Source: Eubacterium sp. OM08-24 (GTDB taxonomy: Bacteria; Bacillota; Clostridia; Oscillospirales; Acutalibacteraceae). Taken from it: a stretch of DNA of 64,000 nt. Of this stretch, positions 42,772 through 51,334 are shown piece after piece; position 1 is the stretch's first letter, and every line of letters begins with the position of its first letter. The translations under genes were made by a program, and so were the position numbers. The stretch lies in the NCBI RefSeq assembly GCF_003438075.1, contig NZ_QSTA01000001.1, forward strand, positions 620,001-684,000, given 5' to 3'. Under the pieces are notes generated by a model. It saw only the letters and a list, made by a program, of their open reading frames with translations. It had not been told where the DNA came from and ran no database searches.

Positions 42772-44370
42772 TTAGCCCTCCTCAACACAAGAAAGAAGCT
42801 CGGCGGTAGTAATTATGCCGTCTTGTATTCCCCTTGAAATTTTATTTGCAGAAGTTGTGTAAAATCTTTTTCCGCAATAAAATTCGTGCGGCTCAAGTCT
42901 TTTTGAAAGAGTGCCGTTAAAAAGCATTGCGCATACTGTTGATACCTCGGCAGAAAAATCAAGATCGTGGGTAACAAGCAAAACAGTTATTCCGCTCTGC
43001 GAAAGCTCACGCAAAATTTTTGCGAGTTCTGCCTTTGAAAAGCTGTCACAACCCTTGGTGGGTTCGTCAAGCAACAATATTTTTGGCTCAAGCAACAGCA
43101 GCTTTACGAAACCTGCTCGCTGAATTTCACCGCCGCTGAGGTCATATGGGTGATGATTTAAAAATTTTGAAACATTAAATCGTTGGCTTAATGTATTAAT
43201 TTTTTCAATATCTCCGCAAACGGATTTAAAATCTTCCATTAAAGTATCCTTTACAAAAAGGAGCTGCGGATTTTGTGGCATTGTAGCGGTTTTTTCAGAA
43301 ACCTTCACCTTGCCCCTGTACGGCTTTAATCTTGAACCGATTACGGAAAGCAGTGTGGATTTTCCACTGCCGTTAGCTCCTACAACGGAAAATATTTCTC
43401 CTTTTTTTACGGTTAAGTCAAGACCGAGCAACACATCTTCTGACTTCTTTTCGTATCTGAAATAAACATTTTTTACAGATAGTATTTCATCAGCAGAATT
43501 ATTGCTTGCTTGTTTATTTAAAGATATATTTTTGCCACTGCAATGATTATCAAAAAACTCTCTGCCCTCTTTTACGGTAATCGGGCAAATAGTATCGGAA
43601 TGTGAAACGGAAAAAAGTCTTGTAGGAACAGGCAAAGCGAGCATCATAGGGTGATTTTGTGAAACAGCGCAAAGGCTTTTGCAAGTATCCCTCGGTGTTG
43701 TGTCCGAGATAATTTTGCCCTGCTCCATAACAATAATTCGGTCTGCAATCGGAAATAGATTTTCAAGCCTATGCTCGCAGATGATAACCGTAATTCCTAA
43801 GTCTTTATTGAGCTTATCAAGAATAGTAAAGAAATTCTCTGCCGATACGGGGTCAAGCTGACTTGCGGGTTCGTCAAGAATTAAAACATCGGGTTCGGCA
43901 ACCGAGGCAGCCGCAAGGTTTAGAATCTGCATTTGACCGCCCGAAAGTGAATTTGTCTTTTGCTCAATTATTTTTGAAAGTCCGAAATATGTTGCGGTTT
44001 CACTTATCTTGATATTAATTTCTTCACTTGAAAGTCCCATATTTTCAAGTGTAAACGCAAGCTCATGCATAACGGTATCGGTAACAATCTGATTTTCGGG
44101 ATTTTGCGCTACATATCCAATCTTGAATGCCGTATCCACATCACTGCACTTATCCAAACTTTGCGAGCAAAAAAGGATTTCTCCTTTTTTTTCTCCATGA
44201 GGAGCAGACTGCGGTTTTAACAATCTGAGCAATGTGGTTTTTCCGCATCCCGACTGCCCGCATATAACGCAAAACTCTCCCTTTTTTACCGAAAAGCTGA
44301 CATCATCAAGCGCCTTTGTCTGCATTTGCGGATATGTAAAGCTCAAATTTTTGACAGAGAATATTTCCAT
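42772..44370 (-). CDS. ECF transporter ATPase with two ABC domains
   Basis: 532 residues: two fused ABC domains. Domain 1: Walker A CGQSGCGKTTLL, signature NSLSGGQMQIL, Walker B VLILDEPAS. Domain 2: Walker A VGANGSGKSTLL, signature YDLSGGEIQRAGF, Walker B ILLLDEPTK. It replaces the separate EcfA1 and EcfA2. Overlaps ecfT by 28 bases, so translation is tightly coupled. Energises import through EcfT and the S component. Confidence 0.95.
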   Translation of the reverse strand: MEIFSVKNLSFTYPQMQTKALDDVSFSVKKGEFCVICGQSGCGKTTLLRLLKPQSAPHGEKKGEILFCSQSLDKCSDVDTAFKIGYVAQNPENQIVTDTVMHELAFTLENMGLSSEEINIKISETATYFGLSKIIEQKTNSLSGGQMQILNLAAASVAEPDVLILDEPASQLDPVSAENFFTILDKLNKDLGITVIICEHRLENLFPIADRIIVMEQGKIISDTTPRDTCKSLCAVSQNHPMMLALPVPTRLFSVSHSDTICPITVKEGREFFDNHCSGKNISLNKQASNNSADEILSVKNVYFRYEKKSEDVLLGLDLTVKKGEIFSVVGANGSGKSTLLSVIGSRLKPYRGKVKVSEKTATMPQNPQLLFVKDTLMEDFKSVCGDIEKINTLSQRFNVSKFLNHHPYDLSGGEIQRAGFVKLLLLEPKILLLDEPTKGCDSFSKAELAKILRELSQSGITVLLVTHDLDFSAEVSTVCAMLFNGTLSKRLEPHEFYCGKRFYTTSANKISRGIQDGIITTAELLSCVEEG

Positions 44371-45206
44371 ACAAGCTCCTCCTTTAACTCAATAATAAAC
44401 GGCATAAACGATAGCACTCCAAATGATACCATACCGAGTATTGATACCACTGTAATATCGCACATCTCGATATGTGGGTATATTTGAAAACTAAGCTGAC
44501 CAGTTGCAAATGCCGAAAGCACAACAAAAAACATAGTAAGAGTTACTGCCGTAAACGCAACATCTGACTTTGTAAACGGGAAACGAGAATAAAAACTGCG
44601 CTTTTTCACTCCGTAGCCTCTCGCACTCATAGAGTCGGCTGTCTGCACAGAACCCTCAAGCATTACCGATACCGATGCCGAAAACGCAACGATATATTTT
44701 TTAAATTTATTTTTACCGCAAAAGTCAGACTGTGCCGACAATGTGCGCTTAAATACTAAAATAAACTTTGGCACAAAGTGGAGTACCATAGAAAACAAAA
44801 GGGCAAGGCGAGGTAAAATTCTGCCGAAAATATAAATCAGCTTTTCAGAATCGAACACGCTGTTGAAAACGGAAAACCAAAGTATTACGCTCAAAAGCAT
44901 TAAACCGAGGACTGCTCCGTAAACTATCGCCTCAAGTGTAATTGGCACATCGTTTATAAAGACAAGCGGAGTTATGCCTTTGTGAGAAAAAATTGGGTTT
45001 GTTATTGTTACAAGCAGGAAAATCATCGCATAACCAAAAAAGGATTTTAAAAATGCTTTAAAACCCTTTTGTAAAACAGAATATGCCACCGCCGAAATAA
45101 GCGAAAGCAGTAAAATTATATAATTCCAAGTGAACATTGACACCGACAGCACAGCTAAAAAATAGACAAGCTGGGCTATCGGATTAAAGGAATTAAACCT
45201 TAACAT
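44343..45206 (-). CDS. ecfT: ECF transporter transmembrane component EcfT
   Basis: 287 residues, about five to six membrane segments, with the coupling helices of EcfT: SARGYGVKKR is the second ARG-type motif that contacts the ATPases. It starts at the last base of the upstream lipoprotein gene (45206). The group order lipoprotein, EcfT, double EcfA, S component is a complete importer. Confidence 0.92.
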   Translation of the reverse strand: MLRFNSFNPIAQLVYFLAVLSVSMFTWNYIILLLSLISAVAYSVLQKGFKAFLKSFFGYAMIFLLVTITNPIFSHKGITPLVFINDVPITLEAIVYGAVLGLMLLSVILWFSVFNSVFDSEKLIYIFGRILPRLALLFSMVLHFVPKFILVFKRTLSAQSDFCGKNKFKKYIVAFSASVSVMLEGSVQTADSMSARGYGVKKRSFYSRFPFTKSDVAFTAVTLTMFFVVLSAFATGQLSFQIYPHIEMCDITVVSILGMVSFGVLSFMPFIIELKEELVWKYSLSKI

Positions 45207-45718
45207 TATTCTTCTCCTGTAAATTCATTGCCAATATCTGCGCCTAAGTCGCAAGTATATAAAAACTTGATGGTATCTCCGTCTTGTATATCATAAGAAT
45301 TACAGCCTACCGACGGGAAAACATCATTTACGCAATATTCCCAGCCTGAAAGCTGACCGCAAGAAAATTCATAGAGATTAGCTATGCCCTCAATGTAAAT
45401 GTCAGCGCCTGTTCCCTCGTATTCGTACTGAATTTTATTCTGACGGCACGCCTCACTGAGTGCATCATAGGCGGTTGCTTTTTCGCCAAGGGTTACCTTT
45501 GTAGGCTTTAAGATAACGCCGTCACTCGGAACATAGCTTTCAAGTCCGCTCTCAAGCTGATCCATATTATTTAAAATAGTTGAACAGTTTATAGAAATGA
45601 GGACTTCCATTCCCTCTTTTTCAGACGAGGAAGAGTAATAGTCCTCGGGTGACTGAACCGAACAGCCGCAAAATACTGCGGTAATAATCAATAAGAGAAT
45701 CAGTAGCTTAGTTTTCAT
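45206..45718 (-). CDS. DUF4430 lipoprotein, transcobalamin beta-domain-like
   Basis: 170 residues. Lipoprotein signal (LLIITAVFCGCS, Cys 19 or nearby) then one DUF4430 domain with the signature LSGWEYCVNDVFPSVGCNSY then DIQDGDTIKFLYTCDLG. DUF4430 corresponds to the C-terminal beta domain of animal transcobalamin and intrinsic factor (W...VN...P..G...Y.L.DGD.I.F). It is tethered to the membrane and probably passes cobalamin to the ECF importer encoded next. It overlaps both neighbours by one base. Confidence 0.9.
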   Translation of the reverse strand: MKTKLLILLLIITAVFCGCSVQSPEDYYSSSSEKEGMEVLISINCSTILNNMDQLESGLESYVPSDGVILKPTKVTLGEKATAYDALSEACRQNKIQYEYEGTGADIYIEGIANLYEFSCGQLSGWEYCVNDVFPSVGCNSYDIQDGDTIKFLYTCDLGADIGNEFTGEE

Positions 45719-47088
45719 TATTTGTCACCCTTTTTTCTGCCAAAAAGTCTGAATGGCTCGCCGTTTTTTCTGAGTACGGTTAATCTGATAATTATAAGCA
45801 CAACCGCAACAGCTATAAGACCGATAAGCGAAACATAATAAATAAAATTATTATTGTCTTCTGATTTAGCCGCCACTGAGTCGGGAGTTGAGGCTAAAGT
45901 AAACGGCTCGTAGTTACCGTTTGCCGAGTCCATTTTTTGATTTTCGTATTCATTGGAATTGCTTGACTCCGAATTATGTTTCTGCGTAATATCGCCCGTA
46001 TTAACAGAATTATTTTTATCGTTGCTGTCTATATTAACAGCAGAATTGCCCGACTCTGTATTGCCGCTATCCTGCTGAGAATTTCCATTGTCAGTATTAT
46101 TTTTCTTTGTTTCTTCAAATTCAAAAATCTCTGTGTTGCCCTTAGTCATATATTTATACAAATCAACAAGTGAATTTAATGCCTGATAGCAAGCGATGTT
46201 ATTTGATTTGCTGTTTTCGGTATGAGCAAAACCACCGTCTGAATTTTTGAATGACATAAGATTATCTATAAGTGTATTTCCGTTTTTAATAAATCTTGAA
46301 TCTGTCTGCACATCTATACCAAGTGCAACAAGTGCCGATATGACCTGAGAAACGCTCTCGGAATTTACTGTACCGAAAGAGGAATATCCGCCCTTATCAT
46401 TCTGCTTTTTTGACAAAACGCTTAATGCTCTGTCAATAGCCTCGTTTACCGAGCTGTCGGATTTGTACGGAGCAAGTGCCTGTATGCACATTGCGGTAAC
46501 ATCTGTATCGGCTGACTTTCCCATAAGAGTAAAGCCGCCGTCCGAAAGCTGTAAACCGATTATTTTTTTGATAAAATACTCTCTGTCGTATTTTGCGTCA
46601 CTCGGAACTTTTGCGTTTGCACAGTCGAGTGACAGCAAGGCATAAACATAAGCATTTATGCCCTGCTTGTTCACATTTTCGCTGTTATAAGCTCCGTCAC
46701 TGAGGAGATTATATCCGTTAATATCTTCGGGATTAAGTCCGCAAGCGTAAAGCGCAAGTGCGGTACGCTGAAAATCAGTAGCCTTGCTTTTGGATTGATA
46801 CAGCTTTTCAGCAGATTTTATCATAGAACTCTTTACTGCCGATACATCTTTACCGTATTTTGACATAGAAATAATGTACCACTGGGTTTCAGAGCTGTCT
46901 GTTGTAGCGGAGAGCTTTTGCATAAATGCCGCTGTATCGTCAGCCTTGAGTGTGGCTGACTTGTATGAGATTATTCCGTCAATGACTTTTGAAATATCTT
47001 CTTTTGTGTATGTGCCTGCCGCATTTACCGCAACCGATAAAGACATCATAACCGCACATACGAGCAAAGCTGTAATTCTTTTCAGCAT
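45718..47088 (-). CDS. Membrane-anchored alpha/alpha-toroid protein, intrinsic-factor alpha-domain-like
   Basis: 456 residues. Signal peptide, then a helical toroid with three prenyltransferase/terpenoid-cyclase-type repeats (IGLQLSDGGFTLMG; LSKKQNDKGGYSSF; MSFKNSDGGFAHT, residues about 170-290), a long Asn/Ser-rich linker (about 320-415) and a C-terminal membrane helix with basic tail (residues about 420-445). The same toroid fold forms the N-terminal alpha domain of transcobalamin and intrinsic factor. Encoded between the dockerin protein and the DUF4430 lipoprotein in a B12-regulated operon, it is most likely the other half of a split cobalamin receptor. Confidence 0.88.
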   Translation of the reverse strand: MLKRITALLVCAVMMSLSVAVNAAGTYTKEDISKVIDGIISYKSATLKADDTAAFMQKLSATTDSSETQWYIISMSKYGKDVSAVKSSMIKSAEKLYQSKSKATDFQRTALALYACGLNPEDINGYNLLSDGAYNSENVNKQGINAYVYALLSLDCANAKVPSDAKYDREYFIKKIIGLQLSDGGFTLMGKSADTDVTAMCIQALAPYKSDSSVNEAIDRALSVLSKKQNDKGGYSSFGTVNSESVSQVISALVALGIDVQTDSRFIKNGNTLIDNLMSFKNSDGGFAHTENSKSNNIACYQALNSLVDLYKYMTKGNTEIFEFEETKKNNTDNGNSQQDSGNTESGNSAVNIDSNDKNNSVNTGDITQKHNSESSNSNEYENQKMDSANGNYEPFTLASTPDSVAAKSEDNNNFIYYVSLIGLIAVAVVLIIIRLTVLRKNGEPFRLFGRKKGDK

Positions 47089-47111
47089 ATATTAATCATT
47101 CCTTATTAGAA

Positions 47112-48578
47112 TTATTCTGCCTGACCTGAAATAATAGTCTGGAGTTTTGTAACATCGTTTACATCAAACTTACCGTCTTTGTCAATATCGGCAATTCTTT
47201 TCTGCTCATCTGTAAGAACAGTATCGCCGCTAAGGCTTGTCTGAATAAGTGTTACATCGTTAATATCAACCTCACCGTCAAGGTTTACATCGTTAATAAT
47301 CTTTGTATCTACAAATACTCTGTAATCACTAGCGTATCTGAGAACGGCAGGAGCACCGCTGTAACCGTACTTTTCTACCTGTAAGCTATGATAGCCGAAT
47401 GTGAGCTGATTCTCATCAATTACAACTACGCCATTGTAATCTGTTGTGTATTCTTTTCCGTCAAAATATACTGTCATATTGTCGATAGGAAGAACAGCGT
47501 CACCGAAAGTAGCCTTTGCTGTAAAAGTAATTTTACCTTCGGTTGTAAGTAATGAAGTATCTGCGATTGGGAGATAGCAAGGATATTCGCCATAGTAAAG
47601 TACAACATTGTCGCTCTCGCTGAGAGTGTAGTCCTTTACGCCAAAGTTAGGAACAACACCGTTTACTGCATAGTACCAGCCGTCCCAGCCGCCAAATGAA
47701 CCGGCTGAAATGCCGTTTACTTCTGAAATGTAGCCTGCATCTGCACCAACTACTTCGAGATCATCAGAAATCTCATCTGCAAGGCTGATAAGCTCTGCTA
47801 CATTACTGCCGCTTGTAATTTCGAGTGTATCGTTGTAATAGCAAGCCTCCGGGCCTTCGATTCTGAGATTTACATTGATAGTATTTTCTCTTGAAATATT
47901 TACTGAAAAATCATCTGCATAGCGAAGTACAGTAGGTGCGCCGTTAGAGTTCTTCTTAGCAACCTGTACGCTGTGCTTGCCTGAGGTGAAGTCAGCCTTT
48001 GAAAGTGTGATTGTGCCGTTTTCATCTGTTGTGTATGTGCTGTCGTCAAAAGTAACTGTCATATCAGTAACAGGAACTGTACTTACGGTTGGATTCCAAT
48101 CACTGTCATATGTAGTTGACTCTGCATTAAAGCTGATTTTACCGTCACTGTTTAAAGCTGAAGTATCAATCTGAGGAATAAGGCATGGGAAATCGCCATA
48201 GTAAAGCACAACTGTATCGTTGTCGCTGAGTGTGTAATCGCCAACACCAACGCTTGGTGAAACTGAATTTACAATGTACTGCCAGCCGTCCCAGCCGCCG
48301 AATTTACCTGCTGTTTCGCCGTTCACATCTGTAATGTAATTGTTTTCAGCACCTGTTACGGTAACATCATCAGAAAGGCTGTCTGCGTACTGAATGAGGT
48401 CAGACGCTGTACTGCCCTGCGGAATTGTGTAGTTGTCATAAAGGACACAAGAATCAACACCCTCAATACGAAGTGAAACTGTAATGTCTTTTGTTTCTGC
48501 CGCAAATGCCGGTACTGCCGATGCAGACACAAGCAATGTTGCAAGTGAAGCAGAAATAATTTTTGCTGTCTTTTTCAT
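47112..48578 (-). CDS. Secreted protein with two DUF4430 domains and a C-terminal dockerin
   Basis: 488 residues. Signal peptide to about residue 27; DUF4430 unit 1 (about 32-130, ending GWQYIVNSVSPSVGVGDYTL), an Ig-like spacer, DUF4430 unit 2 (about 233-332, GWYYAVNGVVPNFGVKDYTL), a second Ig-like spacer, and a type I dockerin (about 430-488) with both calcium loops, DVNLDGEVDINDVTLIQ and DIDKDGKFDVNDVTKLQ. It is the first gene after the cobalamin riboswitch. The dockerin should bind a cohesin on the cell surface; the DUF4430 pair should bind cobalamin. ATG 48576-48578 follows AAGGAGAATGTTT. Confidence 0.93.
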   Translation of the reverse strand: MKKTAKIISASLATLLVSASAVPAFAAETKDITVSLRIEGVDSCVLYDNYTIPQGSTASDLIQYADSLSDDVTVTGAENNYITDVNGETAGKFGGWDGWQYIVNSVSPSVGVGDYTLSDNDTVVLYYGDFPCLIPQIDTSALNSDGKISFNAESTTYDSDWNPTVSTVPVTDMTVTFDDSTYTTDENGTITLSKADFTSGKHSVQVAKKNSNGAPTVLRYADDFSVNISRENTINVNLRIEGPEACYYNDTLEITSGSNVAELISLADEISDDLEVVGADAGYISEVNGISAGSFGGWDGWYYAVNGVVPNFGVKDYTLSESDNVVLYYGEYPCYLPIADTSLLTTEGKITFTAKATFGDAVLPIDNMTVYFDGKEYTTDYNGVVVIDENQLTFGYHSLQVEKYGYSGAPAVLRYASDYRVFVDTKIINDVNLDGEVDINDVTLIQTSLSGDTVLTDEQKRIADIDKDGKFDVNDVTKLQTIISGQAE

Positions 48579-48603
48579 AAACATTCTCCTTATATAAAAA
48601 ATA

Positions 48604-48619
48604 GCCCCTTAAAAGAGGC
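48604..48619 (-). terminator. Riboswitch-linked intrinsic terminator
   Basis: Stem GCCTCTT/AAGGGGC (one wobble) with a TT loop, followed on the minus strand by TATTTTTTATAT and then the ribosome binding site AAGGAG. A further hairpin GGGTAA/TTACCC lies at 48633-48648. A plausible expression platform. Confidence 0.65.
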
Positions 48620-48687
48620 ATAGCTATATAAAGGGTAAGATTTTACCCAATAACTATTCTCCCGTTGCCCAAGAAAGTTGCTGTACC

Positions 48688-48848
48688 TTATTATGGCAGG
48701 TCTCCTGACTTACAGCCTGCGTTAGCGGTTTCGGCGCCTTCTCGGTTACCCAATGGCATATGCCGAAATTATAAACTGCTTACAGTAATGGCGGTTGTGA
48801 CGGACTTACACCGTCTTCCCTATTAATTAAGCGAATAAACCATAATAA
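48688..48848 (-). ncRNA. Cobalamin riboswitch
   Basis: Class typical features on the minus strand: perfect 9-bp P1 (TTATTATGG at 48848-48840 with CCATAATAA at 48696-48688); GGGAAGACGGTGTAAGTCC, CCGTCACAACCGCC, then the kissing-loop part and the B12 box AAGTCAGGAGACCTGCC close to the 3' end. It binds adenosylcobalamin and normally shuts expression off when B12 is plentiful. It lies in the leader of the dockerin/DUF4430 operon. Confidence 0.93.
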
Positions 48849-48867
48849 ATTATTAAGTTCAAATTAA

Positions 48868-48896
48868 ATTTTATAGCATAATTGTATTTATGTCAA
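48868..48896 (-). promoter_or_regulatory. Promoter of the cobalamin-riboswitch operon
   Basis: TTGACA, 17 bases, TAAAAT on the minus strand. The -35 box begins two bases after the stop codon of the cohesin-like gene, so the two transcription units are separate and the riboswitch starts right after the promoter. Confidence 0.65.
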
Positions 48897-48897
48897 G

Positions 48898-49605
48898 CTA
48901 ATGACTTTGTTTTTCATCTTTTGCCTTATTTTTTCGCTTTTTGACGAATAAATACAGTATAAAACACAACACGCACACTGCAATTCCGCTGAGCAAACCG
49001 ACAACGAGCATAAAGGTGTTGTTATCGGCAAACTCTGAGTTGAGTGAACCCGTTATATCTTTACTCTCGTATTTTTCATCATCACTTGATTTTCGCAAAT
49101 TTCCTTGCTCCTCTGTATCCTCTTCACCTAAGTTTGAGTTTTCATTTTGCACATAGACCGTTCCGCTTTCACATTTGGATATTTCTACACTTTCAGGTAA
49201 GGAATTAACGCAATCGTATGCGGTATATTTTAAATCTGATTTTCCGAGGGCGATAGCCTTAAATTTTAAAGTAAAAACAGTGCTTTCGTTGCTGACATTT
49301 TTTCCGTTTTTGCATAGATACGATACATTCAGAGCTTGTCCGTTATCGTAAGCATAGGCTATGCTGTCGGACGGCGTGGAAATTGAGCGGTATTCGAGAA
49401 TATTTCTGTCATATGAAAACCTAAACAAAACAGCCGACAACTTCTGATTTGATTTTGCTCTCACCTCAACCGCTATTATCCTGTTTAAACTGCATTGTGC
49501 ATCCTCTGTTTTGAACATCACGCCGTCTGTATTCACTGCAAAAACAGACGGAGCGGAGAAAACTATGAAAAATCCTATCAGTAAAAACGATATAAACTTC
49601 TTCAT
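48898..49605 (-). CDS. Membrane-anchored cohesin-like surface protein
   Basis: 235 residues. Signal peptide (ISFLLIGFFIVFSAPSVFA), then one cohesin-type domain (about 24-150; NRIIAVEVRAKSNQKLSAVL, then FRFSYDRNILEYRSI and TVFTLKFKAIALGKSDLKYT), an acidic linker, a membrane helix (LVVGLLSGIAVCVLCFILYL, about 195-214) and a basic cytoplasmic tail (KKRKNKAK). A cohesin binds a dockerin; the only dockerin in view is that of the adjacent gene. ATG 49605 follows GGAGAAAAT. Third gene after a methyltransferase and an SDR (gap 16 bases). Confidence 0.82.
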   Translation of the reverse strand: MKKFISFLLIGFFIVFSAPSVFAVNTDGVMFKTEDAQCSLNRIIAVEVRAKSNQKLSAVLFRFSYDRNILEYRSISTPSDSIAYAYDNGQALNVSYLCKNGKNVSNESTVFTLKFKAIALGKSDLKYTAYDCVNSLPESVEISKCESGTVYVQNENSNLGEEDTEEQGNLRKSSDDEKYESKDITGSLNSEFADNNTFMLVVGLLSGIAVCVLCFILYLFVKKRKNKAKDEKQSH

Positions 49606-49621
49606 ATTTTCTCCGCCCCTT

Positions 49622-50425
49622 TTAAGCGTGCTCTGCTTTATTAAAATTTTTCTGCACTGTATCCTTTGCCTGTCCCTCTTTTTTGCTCTGCACATTATAA
49701 GAAATTCTTGTGAGCATATTTTCACTTACAAAGCGCTGAGCAACCTTTGCCACCTTCATTGTAAAGCCTGGGATTATTACCATTTTGCCCTTAATGGTCT
49801 TTTCAATAGCGTACTTTGCAACAAAGTCGGGAGAAAGTCCGTTAAGGCAAAACTTTACATCTGCAACATTATTAAAATTGGTATTTACAGGGCCGGGACA
49901 AAGGACTGAAATTTTAACATTACTGCCCTGTCGCCTAAGTTCCTCATGAATAGCCTCTGTAAGTCTTACAACATAATTTTTAGATGCGTAATAGCTTGCA
50001 AAGGTAGGACCTGCAAGAAATCCTGCCGACGAGCCTACATTTAAAATGCAGCCTTTATTTTTCTTCACCATATCCTGCAAAAAACATTTTGTCAGAATAT
50101 GAACTGCGCTTATATTTGTGTGAATTAAATCAAGCTCCCTTTTCAGAGGAACATCCAAAAATCTGCCGTATGCGCCAAAGCCTGCATTATTAACAAGAAA
50201 ATCTATATCCTCATCTTTTAAATGCTCGTACAAATCAATAGCGTCTTGTTCTCTCGACAAATCTATGGTGATTACTCTGACATTTACATTTTTAAGTTCA
50301 GCTTTAAGCTCTGTCAGCCTATCATAATTTCTTGACGCAATAATTAAATCATACCCCATTGCTGCCAAGATCCTTGCAATTTCCTTACCAATTCCCGAAC
50401 TTGCTCCTGTAATTAAAGCCTTCAT
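49622..50425 (-). CDS. Short-chain dehydrogenase/reductase
   Basis: 267 residues, classical SDR: cofactor motif TGASSGIGKEIA, NNAGFGAYG, catalytic Ser in LNVGSSAGFLAG and YxxxK as YYASKNYV. Basic residues after the second strand (ASRNYDRL) suggest NADP(H). It starts 17 bases after the methyltransferase stop and is followed by the cohesin gene. Substrate unknown. Confidence 0.9.
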   Translation of the reverse strand: MKALITGASSGIGKEIARILAAMGYDLIIASRNYDRLTELKAELKNVNVRVITIDLSREQDAIDLYEHLKDEDIDFLVNNAGFGAYGRFLDVPLKRELDLIHTNISAVHILTKCFLQDMVKKNKGCILNVGSSAGFLAGPTFASYYASKNYVVRLTEAIHEELRRQGSNVKISVLCPGPVNTNFNNVADVKFCLNGLSPDFVAKYAIEKTIKGKMVIIPGFTMKVAKVAQRFVSENMLTRISYNVQSKKEGQAKDTVQKNFNKAEHA

Positions 50426-50442
50426 ACATTCACCTGCTTTAT

Positions 50443-51072
50443 TTAATTTTTTGCACCTATGGCACAAAGCCAGGTAGTGCCCTCCTTTTTGTAAGTTTCA
50501 ATGTCTGAAAAACCTGCCTTTGCAAGCATTTCTCTTATCTCCTCCTCTGTTACGGTTTTTATGCCTATTTTATCCTCAACAGCCTTCCATTTGTCAGGCT
50601 CTTCAGGAGTTTTTAGCATTTCAAAAACGAGCATAAGTTTACCGCTCGGCTTGAGTACCCTGTATATCTCTTTCAAATCATTCAGCTTGTCCGGCCAGAA
50701 GTAGTAGGTTTCTACCGCAGTTACAACATCAAAGCTGCAATCGTCAAAAGGCAAAGAAGAAACAGAAGCAAGCATAATTTTTACTTTATTACAAAGAATA
50801 TTTTTTCTGTTCTGAGCTTTTGAGTGTTTGATACAAAGAGCAGAATAGTCTATTCCGTAAACCTTACCATTGCCTATTCTCTCTGCAATTCTTGATACGG
50901 TGAGTCCTCCGCCGCAGCCGACATCAAGTACTCTGTAATTTCTTTCAAGATTTATATGATCAAGTGCCCAACCGGTGAGCTCATAATGACCTTCGTTCAT
51001 TGAATTTATCATTTTTTTGCCCCAAAAACCCTTTGGCTTTTTGGCATTTTCCAACAGCTTATGATATTTCAC
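50443..51072 (-). CDS. SAM-dependent methyltransferase
   Basis: 209 residues, class I fold. Motif I VLDVGCGGGLTVSRIAE, motif II (FDVVTAVETYYFW) and GKLMLVFEML. Start is a GTG at 51072 with AAAGGACGAC upstream. Resembles small-molecule methyltransferases of the UbiE/BioC type. In the same transcript as the SDR and cohesin genes. Substrate unknown. Confidence 0.87.
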   Translation of the reverse strand: MKYHKLLENAKKPKGFWGKKMINSMNEGHYELTGWALDHINLERNYRVLDVGCGGGLTVSRIAERIGNGKVYGIDYSALCIKHSKAQNRKNILCNKVKIMLASVSSLPFDDCSFDVVTAVETYYFWPDKLNDLKEIYRVLKPSGKLMLVFEMLKTPEEPDKWKAVEDKIGIKTVTEEEIREMLAKAGFSDIETYKKEGTTWLCAIGAKN

Positions 51073-51217
51073 AAATGTCGTCCTTTCTGTAAAACACCTT
51101 CATCTAAAATTCTATAAAATCTTTCAATCTGATATTTTTATACTACATAACAGTGTTTATTGTAAATTATCACATTGTTTTTACTGTTCAGGTAATATTT
51201 TACTGTGTATTTTTATT

Positions 51218-51246
51218 ATTATACCATAATAAATTGTATTTTACAA
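51218..51246 (-). promoter_or_regulatory. Promoter of methyltransferase-SDR-cohesin operon
   Basis: TTGTAA, 17 bases, TATAAT on the minus strand, about 140 bases before the start. A second candidate (TTTACA, 18 bases, TATAAA) lies closer to the gene. The leader is AT-rich and shows no strong structure. Confidence 0.6.
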
Positions 51247-51292
51247 TGAGGAAAAGCAATAATTATTTTTCTGTTTTCGAATAAAATAATTA

Positions 51293-51328
51293 AAGCCGTA
51301 CATTCATACTCAACACAAATGTACGGCT
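51293..51328. terminator. Terminator after the 56-residue gene
   Basis: Perfect 11-bp stem AGCCGTACATT/AATGTACGGCT, then TTAATTATTTT on the minus strand. Confidence 0.8.
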
Positions 51329-51334
51329 AAATAA

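Noticed and set aside
48898..49605. The cohesin-like protein as a general wall-anchored adhesin
   Set aside because: Its strand pattern (FRFSYDRNILEY, TVFTLKFKA) and neighbouring dockerin fit cohesin better, though this needs structural confirmation.
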